From assembly GCA_030141605.1 (NCBI GenBank), contig JAQGDQ010001360.1:5001-44462 (forward strand): DNA of 39,462 bases, in the 5' to 3' direction. Below are positions 23,815 to 36,581 of this stretch, piece after piece. The notes under the pieces are model-generated. The model worked only from the letters and a program-made list of their open reading frames with translations. It made no database searches and had not been told where the DNA came from. The DNA comes from Tubiluchus corallicola (lineage: Eukaryota; Priapulida; Priapulimorpha; Priapulimorphida; Tubiluchidae). Each line of letters opens with the position of its first letter. Position 1 is the stretch's first letter. Made by a program: the position numbers and the translations under genes.

Positions 23815-24280
23815 TGGAAGAACCACGTTGAAAACAACGAGTCTGTCATTTCGTGGTGCTAAATTATGGAACGAGTTAGATGAGGATTTAAAAAATGTTT
23901 TAGTCTAAATATTTTTAAAAAAGGGTCAAAAAGAAAATTTTAGCGATATATAGATAACTGATGGGATTTTACGAACACTAAATAATCTAAATATATTTTA
24001 AAATGTGCATTTACTATATTTTAAACATGTTTTTGATATGTGCATAACCTTTTTAACTAGTTAAAATATATTACAAGAACAATTTTTATTAATCACGTTC
24101 ACTAACTTATCTGAGAAGGGACCGTACTTCTCCTCCCTACATTTCATACATTAAATTCAATCGTATATTATTTTAAATTGTGATTTTGTTATCCACTACT
24201 GTCTTAAATATTATTATTTGTTATGTACATTTTATGAATGTATGAAATAAATGATTTAACTTTAATACTAATACTAAGAG
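23815..24280 (+). mobile_element. LINE 3' relic
   Basis: At 23840-23896 the plus strand reads TSLSFRGAKLWNELDEDLKN, the FRG/WN-type motif common at the C-terminus of LINE reverse transcriptase proteins. It is preceded directly by a TGA stop and followed by an AT-rich tail with AATAAA near 24246. No polymerase domain remains. Confidence 0.6.
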
Positions 24281-24657
24281 TAACTTTAGTTTAAATACGG
24301 GGGAAAATTGTTTTTTTTTCTCATCTTAGAGGACTGGTTCTACGCCATTCCCACCAGAACATTTTATGAAAATTTTAGAGCAGCTTTTCTTACGGAGTAT
24401 GATATCGTCAAGGCAACATGGAAAATATGTTAATAACCAAATTCTCAACATAAATTCAACACAAATTCTAAACACAAACTCAACCACAGCTGCACGAATA
24501 GAAAATGTGCCTTCATATACAAAGTGTTCCAACAAACAAATAATTTTAAAATATAATCATTATTGAAATGCACTACACCAATAGCCATGGTCAATGTCAA
24601 AATTTATGTCATTAAGGAAAGAAAGGGATTTAATTTCAGGGAATTTACTATGCATCA
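24281..24657. other. Intronic, no recognisable feature
   Basis: AT-rich spacer; short frames on both strands without support. Confidence 0.35.
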
Positions 24658-25474
24658 TTAAAGGAGAAAAGCCAAGCTATTATTAAAGGTCATTATGAAC
24701 TCATTTTGTGAAAAGAATAATGAGCGAACTCTGCTAACTTGTTGCTGGATAATGAATCCCAGATCTAACTCACGAAACCCGTGCATTAAAACGCAAGAAA
24801 ACCCTCCACTTACATAAAGCAGAAAACATTCGCCTTGAAATTTTATACCATTTACTTACTGTCTTTTTGCATACAGGGCTTGCATCGGCAATAACGCTGT
24901 ATAAAACATGTAAATTTGAACTCCCGCGATGACTGTTAGATGGAGCCATTTTGACGATGAGTCATTTGAAACAAGTTTAGATAACATTGCGTGAAGTTTG
25001 AAAAAATAATCAGAGCATTCGTAGCGCACATCTCACTAACTAAGTAAAATTTTAAATTATTGCAGCTTGTCAATAAGATTAATAATACGTTTTAGGTTAG
25101 TGAGTGGTGCACCTTGGAGGTGAATAGACGACATTTTACCAATTGATGTAAAAACATTGAAAATAATTAATAATTTTCTTTTCCAGTTACATAAGTCTTT
25201 CAAGCAGGTAAGCGAAATGCTAAGTAATATAACTTTGCATAGAAAGTTTTTTGGGACATAGTTTGACATTCTCTTTTCTTCCCCTGATTTACGTTGTGCA
25301 TGTATGACGTCATGTAATGGCGACTTCGGAACAGTATTGCGGAAGAATTAAAATGAAAACAATAAATTCTTTCAACACGAATACGATACACACATAAAAT
25401 CGCTGTGGAATAATAGAATTTTAAGGCGATTTTTCTAAAACCTACTTTAGGTACCCCTTTTCTTGTCCTTTTAA
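24658..25474. mobile_element. Possible TTAA-bounded element enclosing repeat D copy 2
   Basis: Left end TTAAAGGAGAAAAGCCAAGC is close to the inverted right terminus of family A. The best right partner is the complement of TTAAAAGGACAAGAAAAGG at 25456-25474. The enclosed 817 bp hold repeat D (24786-25290) and a perfect TGACGTCA at 25305-25312. The pairing of ends is less exact than in families A and B. Confidence 0.4.
24786..25290 (+). repeat. Dispersed repeat D, copy 2
   Basis: Collinear with 4687-5100, about 20 kb away in the same orientation. It carries an extra ~90 bp in its right half relative to copy 1. Confidence 0.65.
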
Positions 25475-26185
25475 GTACTGGATAAAAACGCCACGATTGT
25501 TTACGCACGACTGCGCAATTTTTAAAGTTTTACCTAAATAATTCAATTCAATTCAATTTAATGGTTAAACGCACATTAGATTATGCAATACTTATATTTA
25601 CAAAATAATAAAGGTTGCTCACATATAAGTATTAAGTGTGCTGATAAAACACCGGTTTTACTGAACTGAAATTAATACAGTAGATGCTTAGGATAAAAAT
25701 CTATAAAATGGATGGTATTATCTAAGGTGAATTTTATTTAATTCCCTGGTGTTCTTGAACCCAAAGTGTGTCAAAAGAAAATCTGGTAACTTATTTTCAT
25801 TATATAACCCTTTGCTTTTCAGCATTTTTGTAGAACAGAGTTATTAGTGGATAATAATTTATGAATCGGTAAAAACGTGGACAAAGCAAATTTAATGTAA
25901 ATCATGAATTGAAAATTAAATACTGTAACAAAATTACAATTAATAAATGCAGGCAATTTCTCAAACATTTTCAAACTAATTAACGATCCATTAATTATTC
26001 ACATCAAGAAAGCTACTCTAGAATTGATCGCGGAAGAGATCACTTGTTCTGCGCGCAACAATATTCATTTCAGATGTGTTTTCAGGATTATTTACCGAAA
26101 GTTGAAGTGAAGACTGCAGTAAGTCAGTTAATCAGTCAACTCCATCATCATGTAATCTAATGCTGGACAGAAAACTAACTACTAT
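25475..26185. other. AT-rich intronic DNA with a minus-strand LINE-like tail
   Basis: (ATTCA)n at 25541-25560 reads on the minus strand as a TTGAATTGAATTG tail, the mirror of the tail at 17367-17390. No coding remnant upstream of it was readable. Confidence 0.3.
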
Positions 26186-26524
<339 letters not shown>

Positions 26525-27336
26525 CTGCTATAGTCTAAACTGGACAGTTTCACATTAAGTCAAGTAACTGTCACACCACAAATAAACAGTGTGCTAGTGT
26601 AATTTTACAAGATTATATTTAATACCATACGAGCCGTAATCTTATTTGTTCAAGTCACATAAATCAGAATCAACTGCGGCAAATTGTGGGCAAATTTTCA
26701 TAATAATGGCGATTATTATTTCCTACAATCAGCCTCGCACCCCAATTGTACAACTGAAGACACCCTTCATTTTGTACATAAGCCTTTTCTGCCCTATGAT
26801 AGCATTATGTTATATATAATAAACTGTTAGGATACCTTTGATTCATCAAAGTGGTGTTACTTGGAAAAAATGAGATTTTTGCACCTAACGCTTTCACTGT
26901 TGAGACAAGAAACGAATATTTGAAAGTTTCCGAAAAATTTTCACAGTTTCTTGAGACAAGCAATCAGTATACTATTCCAAAATTTTCTTTGATGAAAGCT
27001 CTTTCGATTTTGCGATAATCAAGTTATGTAAATGACTAACATCCTTCTGTTCCTTCATTAGACTGCGCTTTCTGTCACGTTTCTCATTTTTCATTGTCTA
27101 CACACAGGATCAAGTGTAGTTCTATTACAGTCAATTGAACGTTGAGCTCAAAATAGCTAATATGCACTTTTAAAAACACTTTTGAAATATTTCTTCGTCG
27201 TTGAGTGATTTTGCAAAACTGCCATTGACTCGTTAATAAAATCGTTGCAAACAAATTCATAACTTTTACAACAATTATGTAAATTGTAGCAAATTTTTTT
27301 TACCAATTGTGCACTTGTTGTTTAGGAAGGAGTTTA
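26525..27336. other. Intronic, no recognisable feature
   Basis: AT-rich DNA without exon-like or element-like structure. Confidence 0.4.
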
Positions 27337-27466
27337 ACTCTAACCCTAATCCTAATGTTAACCTTAATCCTAACCCTAACCCTACCTGTAATGCTAACTC
27401 CAACCCAAACCCTAACCCTACCTCTAATGCTAACTCCAACTCAAACCCCAACCAGAACCCTAACTG
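27337..27466 (-). repeat. Degenerate interstitial telomere-like (TTAGGG)n tract
   Basis: Plus strand carries CCCTAA/CCTAAT/CCCCAA units (AACCCTAACCCTACC and variants) for about 130 bp, i.e. TTAGGG on the minus strand. Several variant hexamers suggest an old insertion. Confidence 0.85.
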
Positions 27467-27916
27467 TAATCCGCTTCACGAACTAATGTGTGTGTCTGGG
27501 GAATTATAAACTTTAGCCGCTGTTTATATTATTCATCAGATCTAATGTTAACGAGTTATTTGAACTTAAACGAAGTAGAGTTTTTTATACGATTGCAATT
27601 AGGTTTCGTATTTTGTCAATTACAAAAATTGAACTAAACTGTCAGCTGGGTCTCTTTGATGTATCAACACCACGCGAAATGAATAAAATGTTTATCTTAA
27701 ATATAAAATGAGTTTGTTTTGGATGTGTTCTGACGTCATCCTATTTAGAAATCATTTGTTCCGAAACGTTTCGTGAAGTCAGCAATGTAAACGTTTTCGT
27801 AAACCATTTCTTGCATGCAGCTGTTGAGAACACAAATGACCGAATGAACAATTTGACATTTGAGGTTATGTGTGCTCAGCTGTTATGATTGCCCGGGTAG
27901 GAGAGGGGCTGAACTT
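27467..27916. other. Intronic spacer
   Basis: AT-rich with a perfect TGACGTCA at 27731-27738. No gene. Confidence 0.4.
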
Positions 27917-28803
27917 ACAGGTTGTGGGTGCTGGGGTTGTACGTGATTGAAGGTGAGGTTACAGGTTCTGTTGTGGGTGCTGGTTACATGTTCTAAGGTT
28001 GTGGGTGCTGAAGTTACAGGCTCGGAGCTTTTGGGTGCTGAAGTTACAGGCTCGAAGGTTGTGGGTGCTGAGATTACAGGCTCGAAGGTTGTGGGTGATG
28101 AAGTTACAGGCTCGGAGGTTGTGGGTGCTGTGGTTACAACCTCGGAGGTTGTGGGTGCTGTGGTTACAGGCTCGGAGGTTGTGGGTGTTGAAGTTACAGG
28201 CTCGGGTGTTGTGAGTGCTGAGGTTACAGGCTCGGAGGCTGTGGGTGCTGAAGTTACAGATTCTGAGGTTATGGGTGCTGAGGTTACTAGTGCTGAGGTT
28301 ACTGGTGCTGAGGCTACTAGTGTTGAGGTTACTAGTGCTGAGGTTACTGGTGCTGAGGTTACTAGTGCTGAGGTTACTGGTGCTGAGGTTACTAGTGCTG
28401 AGGTTACTGGTGCTGAGGTTACTAGTGCTGCGGTTACTGGTGCTGAGGTTACTAGTGCTGAGGTTACTGGTGCTGAGGTTACTAGTGCTGCGGTTACTGG
28501 TGCTGAGGTTACTAGTGCTGAGGTTACTGGTGCTGAGGTTACTAGTGCTGAGGTTACTGGTGCTGAGGTTACTAGTGCTGAGGTTACTGGTGCTGAGGTT
28601 ACTAGTGCTGAGGTTACTGGTGCTGAGGTTACTAGTGCTGCGGTTACTGGTGCTGAGGTTACTAGTGCTGAGGTTACTGGTGCTGAGGTTACTAGTGCTG
28701 AGGTTACTAGTGCTGAGGTTACTGGTGCTGAGGTTACTAGTGCTGAGGTTACTGGTGCTGAGGTTACTAGTGCTGAGGTTACTGGTGCTGAGGTTACCAG
28801 TGC
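27917..28803 (+). repeat. 15/30-bp minisatellite, two sub-arrays
   Basis: 27989-28260 uses a 30-bp unit (GTGGGTGCTGAAGTTACAGG plus CTCGGAGGTT). 28263-28803 uses a 15-bp unit, GTGCTGAGGTTACTR, with TAG and TGG ends alternating so that the true period is 30 bp. As the period is a multiple of three and has no stop, two plus-strand frames stay open for 600-880 bp. There is no ATG before the middle of the array, so I do not call a gene. Confidence 0.95.
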
Positions 28804-29542
28804 TCTTTATAGAAATGAATCTTTAGATTAAAGGGAAAAATTCTAATTACATGATTGTGATCTTGCCGAAAACATCAGGTTGTTATTTTTTACTTCTAAC
28901 TGCCATGCTTCTGGTTGGCCGAGATCTGGTTGTTACATGGTATTAGGCAAGGTCACGTGACATCTAATTACGTCTTAAATACAACACGAAGAAATAAACG
29001 AGTTGAGATAGTATAGAAGTCACAGAAATGTAATTGGGTTTATTTGTGCTGTAATCAAGCGTAAAGACAACAATTTTAGACTTGGCTCAAAATTGTTCAG
29101 TCGACAATTGAACCTGCTGGCCCATTGCTACTGCTGAATGCGATCATTTTCTTGTTGTCTCATCAGACAGAATTTGTAAAAGGAAATGTCATTGCTAAGC
29201 TTGTAAGAGTTTTAGAATCTTGGCGAAGACAGAAAGCTGCAGAATAAGACTGGGTTTTTTGAGAAGAAAGTTAGAATGACAGTTAGAAAAAATACGTTTC
29301 AGCGCAGCAAAAACTGGTGAATTTGTTTTGCGATGCCTTCATTTTATTCACGTATATTGAGGATCTCATATCACATAATTTCTCTTGCCCTCTATTTCTT
29401 CATGTAGGTAAAGTATTCTGATTTGCGCTGCATGTATACCACATAAATCATTTTTTATTTTTATACATGATTCCCTGGCATCTCATTGCTCTTCGTTCTC
29501 ATTCGTTGAACGCAGTTACTTAAGTTAAGATGCAAGATTACT
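28804..29542. other. Intronic, no supported gene
   Basis: A TTAAAGGGAAAAATTC terminus-like motif at 28828 sits 25 bp past the minisatellite but no matching right end was found. Confidence 0.35.
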
Positions 29543-30003
29543 GTTTATTGTTTTATTGTTTATTTATTCCAAAAACCAAGTACAATTGAATAATATCTTA
29601 CACAAAAATGCCCAATATTGAAATAGCATAAGAATAATAGATAACAAATACCGTAACAGTTAATGCAGTGCAGTCAATTATCGACTCAAATTCGGAAGGT
29701 GAACTTGTAAGATGTGAGCCGAACAGGTAATATGGAATAACAGAAGTGCAGGAGGTGCCAGGTAAAAGGAAAGAAAGCCCGAAACGTAGTGAGTGTGAAG
29801 ATGTGGTGAGAGAGATGATTAAACAGTGGAGAATGACAAGATTTAGGTATTAGATTCACTTTAAAATTTTAATAATATTAACAAGCTACAGCTGCCAATA
29901 GGGTAATGTGCAAAGAGGCGGCAACTGGGCACACTCAAATTTCTCAATGTTGTCAGGCAGATGATTCCAAATTAGAGGCGCGTAGAATGCCTAGCAACAT
30001 AAG
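29543..30003 (-). mobile_element. LINE 3' relic, minus strand
   Basis: On the minus strand 29990-29886 reads AFYAPLIWNHLPDNIEKF, the F-AP-WN-LP motif found at the C-terminus of many LINE proteins, ending at a TAG. The 3' end is an AATAAAC-type tail at about 29570-29543 containing AATAAA. The polymerase region is absent or decayed. Confidence 0.65.
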
Positions 30004-30889
30004 TACGAACATAATTTAAACAAAAATGGTTGTAACGTGTATTATAATCCTTCACATTCAATTTTAGCAGATTCTTAAAAAATCCGGGAGCAATTTATAA
30101 CTAGTTATATACAGAAAGATCGCTATATTGCAAAGTACTGTGTTATCAATAGAAAAAATTTTGCACTGCATAAATCAGGATTCATTTACGTTATAAATTA
30201 GTTCTAAAATCTAAAAAGTATACGCAGAAATTTTCTTTGGAGGACCCTAAGGGATTTCAATTGGTTATATAAGTTATACCCCAAAGACAACTAATATAAT
30301 TTAGATAATGGAAGATTAAAGAATAATAAAATGTACGTAAATGGGACGCAGATAAAGAATGCCTTACACGAGAGATTACTGCTATATATTTCTAGCAATT
30401 TTAAAACAAACAATTTTAATACGAAAATTCCAATCAAGGTGCTCAAGGTGAAGGATTACGCCGAGAAATTTAGTTGATCAACCACAAAGCAACGAAGCAC
30501 AGGGTCACTCGCTTGCTCTTAAATCAAATAAAAAGAAATAAGTTTTAGAATATTGAAAATTAAATATTAAGGAGCAGTGGCACGTTTGAATTCTTTTGTG
30601 ATAAATTTCGTTTACTTATTGATCTATTAGCCAAGCTACTGTCCTTTTTGAATATATCAAAAAAAAAACATTTAAAATTATAATCCTCTAGTATTATACA
30701 GAAATATATTCGAAAAATTCAAAATTGGTCCCCCATCTTGCTTTATTATCCATAGTTTATTACAGCAGTTCATTAAATCAACCGTTCGCTTCACGGTACA
30801 ATAGAATTTAATGTTAAATGATTAATCAGCCAACTTACTTTGTAAATGTATTTTTATTATTACTGTTGTTGTTAAAATATTGCGTTTAT
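30004..30889. other. AT-rich intronic DNA
   Basis: May include decayed LINE sequence upstream of the relic, but no residues could be aligned by eye. Confidence 0.3.
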
Positions 30890-31105
30890 ATAGATCATGT
30901 ATGTAAGTTTAATCATCATCTGCTGATTGTAGTTGAATCAAATGTTTATTGAATCGAGTTTGATAATTATTAGTTGTGATGCCCATTTTTCTTTTATTAG
31001 CACTTTGCACTCAGCACTTGCACCGTGGAGATACCTGTATCAGACGCAGTCTGTTTTGTAAATCCACCATAAACAAATAAAGTTTAAACTAAACTAACTA
31101 GAAAA
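30890..31105 (+). mobile_element. Probable retroelement 3' end
   Basis: ACAAATAAAGTTTAAACTAA (31072-31091) combines a polyA signal with a TAAAC repeat tail, after a less AT-rich 100-bp stretch (31010-31060). This is the usual look of a LINE 3' end on the plus strand. No coding motif. Confidence 0.35.
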
Positions 31106-31424
31106 CTTTTTACATGAACGACAACTACAACATTACTGCAAAACAGACCTCTTTATAGGTTACTTCACAAGTGAGCGTGACAAGTTCGATTTAGCGTGCC
31201 GTGAAAATCCAAAACCATATTACATGAACAAGAATAACAGCAACAATATGACGGCGGAACAGACCACTTTATAAGTTACTTCGGAAGCGAGTAACCAGAA
31301 ATTAAGTTTACTCACGTTCCAACCGAATCTGCCATCAGACATTCATTTATGCCTATGATACACCGTCCAGCGTCTGGTTGCCATTGTCCGGCGTCTGAAA
31401 AACGTAATTAAAATATTATGCAAT

Positions 31425-31970
31425 TTGAAGGAAAGAACAAGTTACTCAGTATGTTGGGTTTATTTTATTGTTATTACTTAAACTTAGAAAAATATAGCAG
31501 AAATTTGCTAAAAACTGTCTATAAAGCATAAACTTAAAATTTACTACCTCTGATAGATATTTTCAGGTGTGGTGGTTGCCGCCATTCACTTGAAAATTGT
31601 GACGTAACTGGGAGACTTCGTAACTTTTCGCAAGCGCATCGTGGTATTCCGTAAGCGCGTGCTGCTTAAACTATTTGAAACTACTGCACTAGGATTCACG
31701 CAAATATATTACAAAATTAGCTATCCAATTTTTTTGTACCAACTTATTATACTTTGACGAAGATTGACAGTGCGCAGGACGAATGACGTCATTGGGAGAA
31801 AAAAGGGCTTTTAAAATGGAAGCGTCCAAGCATGAAGTGACAACGTCTTTAAAGTGATTTACATACATCACACGAGGCGTTTATTGCAGTTTTGACACTA
31901 AAGCCTTCTAAGATTTATCGCGAACATTCAAATAAGGCTAACTTTCCAGAAGATTTGGCTTTTCCTTTAA
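31425..31970 (+). mobile_element. TTAA-bounded MITE, family A copy 2 (longest)
   Basis: Left end TTGAAGGAAAGAACAAGT has one change in the TTAA motif; right end is TTTTCCTTTAA. At 546 bp it holds every block found in the other two copies, including AATGACGTCATTGG at 31782-31795. Short frames on both strands inside it are not genes. Confidence 0.8.
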
Positions 31971-33866
31971 GGGTTTGTGAAGAAAACAAAATTAATCTGT
32001 TAGAAATTTCAATTAAGATTCTATTTTTCAAACTTTTGCCAATGATTGTAGCATATTGTCTCATAATCATATGCCTCAATATCAAATTCTTTAACAATTT
32101 CGCTTCTTCAGAACCTCATTAGTTTAGTTTAAATTTTTAATCAGAACATTTACATACAGTTACAGATATAGATAATCCAATAAAAATTCTAGAGAATCTT
32201 CACGCACTCAATTAAGTTGCTTAATCTTGATTTTCTGATGTGATGTACAGGATGAAATCGTTTTTTATAAAATTAACAAAAGGTACTAACAGAATTTCAC
32301 CTTATTTCACGTATGCCTGATGAATATCATAATTATTATTTAAAACACTAATAAATTCGCTTCTTTTTTCTGTATCAACTAACTGACAATCAAATAATAC
32401 AGTCTGCCTTTCTCAGTAAAATTAATAAGTTGTGACCGGACTTCCATAACATGCCAAACTAAAACGAATTTATATTTCTTTTAGGATCTAATGATACCGA
32501 AATTGTAGTTTTTGTTTGTAAATTTGTATTCGACTGCTTTAACAGTAGAACTATAAGTTAAAGTACACATAGTTTGTGTCTTTTTTATACAAAATAATAT
32601 ATTTATAATTATTTACTAACATAAGAAATACCTATTATCTATCAACAACAGCAATTGCTTATAGTTAAATTAAATGTTTATGTCATCAGAATCTATTTTA
32701 AATTTGTAATATGTTGTAGTCGTTTATTTTAACATACTAATTTCTATTTTTTTTCGTTTTTGTTATGGCCAACTATACATCTCATCAGATATTGTTATGT
32801 TTTTTTGCATGCCAATAAATCGCTCTAAATACCTCTAATAGGCGATTAGGCGCCTGAAATGCGTCACTACATGAACAAGTTGGTGCAAGTCAACGACCGA
32901 TACAACTAAAAAAAATAGTTAAAAATTACCCTGGCCTAATAAAAAACTGCAACACAGTGACTCTAATTGTCTGTTTTGCCAGTCGGCATTGCGGGTCAAA
33001 AATAGTTCGCAATGATTACTGAGGCGCTACATCATTCCCTGCTACCCTTGTGTCTTCATTTTCTAAGGATTTACCACTGACCATAACATGTGCGCCCCTC
33101 CTCTCTCACACACAGTTACGCCCGCTACACGTAAGAGTTAGGTGTACCGATAAGAAAGCGAAATTGAATTGAAACTGCTGTAATGTGCAAGCTCGTGACT
33201 CTTGATGAAATCAATTTTCGGTTGCAAATCAAGGAAGACAATTTCCGCTGCAACAAATCGAAACGGCTTTTCTGTTTTGTTTTTCGCTTCATGACAGATG
33301 GACAGTAACCCTTTGAAGTAAACCACGGAGGAATGGCTGCTCTTTCACCATCATCCGAACAATTCACTTACTTTGATCACTAATAGCACTTAGAACAAAT
33401 GCCAAGGGTCGAACAGTCTTCTGTGAATTTGAATATACTATTAAAAGTCTTGAAATTATCGCTCATTAAGCGCACATAAAAGTCTTGCTTGAAATTGCGG
33501 AAGAAATTTATAAATTTATGCTCATTCTTATCTCCCACCAAACGAATTTATATTTAGAAATTAGAGATAAACTGGCCGAGTTTGCTGTTTTTCTTTAGCG
33601 CTCTTCGCTAAAACTGTAAACTTCTGCATCTTAGTCTGAAATTCACAAATCCAGCTAAGCTAAACTTCTAACAACGCAGGTGGCGTCATGACGTCACCAT
33701 GGAAACAAGATAAGATAATGTGATAATAATCGGGTTTCATAAATTCTCACCATTATAATTATTGATGACATTGGCAAACAGAATTACAAAGTAAAAGAAA
33801 TCTACCTGAAATCAAGACAGGTAAACACAGCTATACTAGACATTGCCATGCCAGTATAAAATGGAG
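31971..33866. other. Intronic, no supported gene
   Basis: Nearly 1.9 kb of AT-rich DNA. An 80-codon minus-strand frame at 33125-33367 has no recognisable domain. A perfect TGACGTCA is at 33689-33696. Confidence 0.35.
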
Positions 33867-33900
33867 TTGTGCACCGCATCCGGCAACCGGATGTGCGCAA
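33867..33900. other. Imperfect long hairpin
   Basis: Arm TTGTGCACCGCATCCGG and arm CCGGATGTGCGCAA pair over 13-14 bp with a 3-nt loop and a 3-nt bulge. It sits just left of the family-A-like fragment and is GC-rich in an AT-rich setting. Confidence 0.5.
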
Positions 33901-33902
33901 TG

Positions 33903-34130
33903 CGTAAAGGAGTGATTTACTGTTTTTACGGCAATAGTTCACTGGCATTCATGGTTTTTTCAAGAATCGTTTTAGTTCTGCACTTATCGTGACGCCAGGT
34001 ACAAAGTTATCACGATTTTAAAGTCATTTTCTAATTACATAAGGTACTTATCGCACTTTTATCGCTGAAATTTTCTAACACATTCTTCGCGAACATTAAA
34101 ATAAGCCCCAAACCTTGACTTCTCCTTTAA
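33903..34130 (+). mobile_element. Family-A-like MITE fragment
   Basis: Right part aligns with family A (TTTAAAGTNATTTT, TTCGCGAACATTRAAATAAG, then CTTGACTTCTCCTTTAA ending at TTAA 34130). The left end GTAAAGGAGTGA is a weak match to TTAAAGGRR, so the left boundary is uncertain. Confidence 0.5.
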
Positions 34131-34424
34131 TCTAGGGCAAGATCAAGCAGGATACAGGATCCACAAATACAAATTCTCAATGGCCAGTTGATTTTCTGCC
34201 GTTAATGACAAGTAATTAGGACTTTTCCGACCTAACATAAAAGCTTCATCAGTGCACGTCTGGCAATTACATTCAAGATGTAGCTGGAATAATTATTTTC
34301 TTCTGAAACCGCCAATTATGCATTGGAAGGCTAATGCAGCATCATAAAGGAAAAATCCTTTGCACATGTAGGTAACAACTCTGTTGACTATCAAAAACAC
34401 AACCCCAGTTGTCGTCAGCATCTT
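34131..34424. other. Intronic spacer
   Basis: No frame, element end or repeat recognised. Confidence 0.35.
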
Positions 34425-34533
34425 AACCATCATCGTCATCATCATCTGTATTAATGTTTTGTATATATTTCTGTCGTTACTAATTATATATATCTACTTA
34501 CCTGCGTATTGTGTATTGCACTAATTCGCGAAA

Positions 34534-34620
<87 letters not shown>

Positions 34621-35080
34621 ATGTATATATTCTGTGTGTGTGTGTGTGCGTGCGTGCGTGCGTATATATATGTGTATATATGCATATGTATATGGTGATG
34701 ATCTACCCGTATGCATATATGTGACATTATCATCACCATCCTCATTACAACCATCAACAGTTTTTCGTAGTCAGTGACAGTATTATCAATGTAATTGCCA
34801 TCATGCCATCGCCATCACCAGAATCATCTCTATCAAGATCGTCACCAAAATTGTTATATCGTTCCAAACATCATCATCATCATTATCATCATCGCCATTA
34901 TCATAATAATCTCATGCAGCACAGCTCTCTTAGAGGAACAACTTCATAATTCTAGTAAACTGAATAACATTTTGAAGTATTCTAGCAAAAACTTCGTGTA
35001 TTTGAGCATCAAAATACTGCGTCGTCATCGCTGCCATCTTTGGCGTCGACGCCACTTTCATTAGTGTCATCATCATCATC

Positions 35081-35130
<50 letters not shown>

Positions 35131-35170
35131 GGCGAGGTCGTTTTCGCAATCACCACCGTCAGTATCATCT
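34425..35170 (-). repeat. Simple-repeat cluster: (ATC)n, (AAAT)n, (GT)n, (TA)n
   Basis: ATC triplets at 34425-34446, about 23 AAAT units at 34530-34622, GT/GCGT and TATG at 34634-34694, and ATC triplets again at 34798-34912 and 35066-35130. Homopolymer frames in this interval are artefacts. Confidence 0.95.
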
Positions 35171-35684
35171 GAATCATGAAAATTAGAAAATCATTCATCC
35201 AACATATAATTTGAGAACTAAAAGGAGTTGCATGAGATCAAGTTTGTGCAACTTGCTGTTTAGGAGAAACCGCTTTATAGAAAATGGGCGGCCGAGGATG
35301 GTCAGAATCTTTGCTTCTTTGTGATTTTTATGGCTACGAAAGAAGAAAAAGTGGAGAGTCGTAGACTGAATTCCTAAATTTTACAGTAGGTCGAAAAACG
35401 CCTAAACTTTGCTTCTAATTAAAATAAGTATAATTATGTGAAATTAAATCTATTTTCTACATGTTCGTGTTGTATGTATACCTGAGAAAAGAATTAGGAA
35501 AACTGGATTAACGTATGCACATAATTATTGCGGTTTAAAACATGGTATTTATAAAGAACAAATGAGAATCCTATCAATTAGTAAATTACATTAGTGCACC
35601 AAGAAACTGATTGCGTGTTCAGTTATTATAGGTGTGAAAGCGTAACAAGACCTGTTTGTTAGGCAGGTCTAGGCAAGCAGGTTG
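35171..35684. other. Intronic, no recognisable feature
   Basis: AT-rich spacer. Confidence 0.35.
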
Positions 35685-36233
35685 TATAAGAAAAACCGGA
35701 CAATTGTGTAAACATTAGTTCAGAATAAAAAATGCTCTAAAATATTGAAAACTACAATAGTTTTTTTTAAAATCAAAGCCTAGATTAAATAATAATTACT
35801 TCGGATACTGAAATTTTGTTAAACTTTCAAAGCGACTCAGTGAATCTACTAAGATTGGCCACGGCGCCTTTTTGTCACATGCGCGTGGCCGATAAATAGA
35901 AGGCGGTACCGTGATAACCATGATCATGAACTGCAGTGTTAGTTTCTGACGTCATATAACGTAGAGCCCATTTTCGTGACATCACGCGTTTAAGCAATTA
36001 CACTTATGCAAATGTGCTTGACTCTCAAGGGAAGATGCCTGTCATTGCACAAACTGTAGCTAATTTCTGACGTAAGCAATAGCTGTGTTCGGTTGCCGTT
36101 AATTAACTTTCCAAGCTAATTATTCAAATACATGTATAAGAAACAATGGCTAACCTTTATAAGCAAAAATGTATGTTTTGGACAGTAAATTAAAATGAGA
36201 TTGAGTCTAAACAAAAGCCCGGTTTTTCTTCAA
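35685..36233. mobile_element. TTAA-type MITE, family B copy 2
   Basis: Collinear with 9504-10060 over about 550 bp. The ends are worn (TATAAGAAAAACCGG on the left, complement of TTGAAGAAAAACCGG on the right) yet still inverted repeats of each other. Contains TGACGTCA at 35947-35954. Confidence 0.7.
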
Positions 36234-36581
36234 AGAATAAAGACGCGTTTGCTTCGAAAAATAAGCAATACTGGTATATTTCTGGACACTACTACATCTT
36301 AACAACGGACTTTAGTAATGCAGCAAATTACTTAGGTGTGTTACATAGGCCGTTTGGGTCTGAAAGTCGATGCTATTGTAACAGTGTTGATTGTGGATAA
36401 AGCTTATCCAAAAAGCCTCTATTTTGTAAATATTTCTTATGAGGTCAGTTTAAGGTGTTGCGTAGATTGTCAATATACGATAGACGATTTTTTTGGTCAT
36501 CGTTTCGTGATTGATAATTTATTTATTTTTTATTATTTGTTGATTTAGCTCGTGTGCCATGTTTATCTTGCTTTGCGATTG
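36234..36581. other. Intronic spacer
   Basis: A 70-codon plus-strand frame (36336-36548) has no domain-like content or splice signals. Confidence 0.35.

Noticed and set aside
27947-28831. 294-codon open frame
   Set aside because: It begins at TTG, has no ATG in its first 100 codons, and consists entirely of a 30-bp minisatellite whose period prevents stops.
33125-33367. 80-codon minus-strand frame
   Set aside because: No domain-like pattern, and comparable chance frames occur throughout the window.
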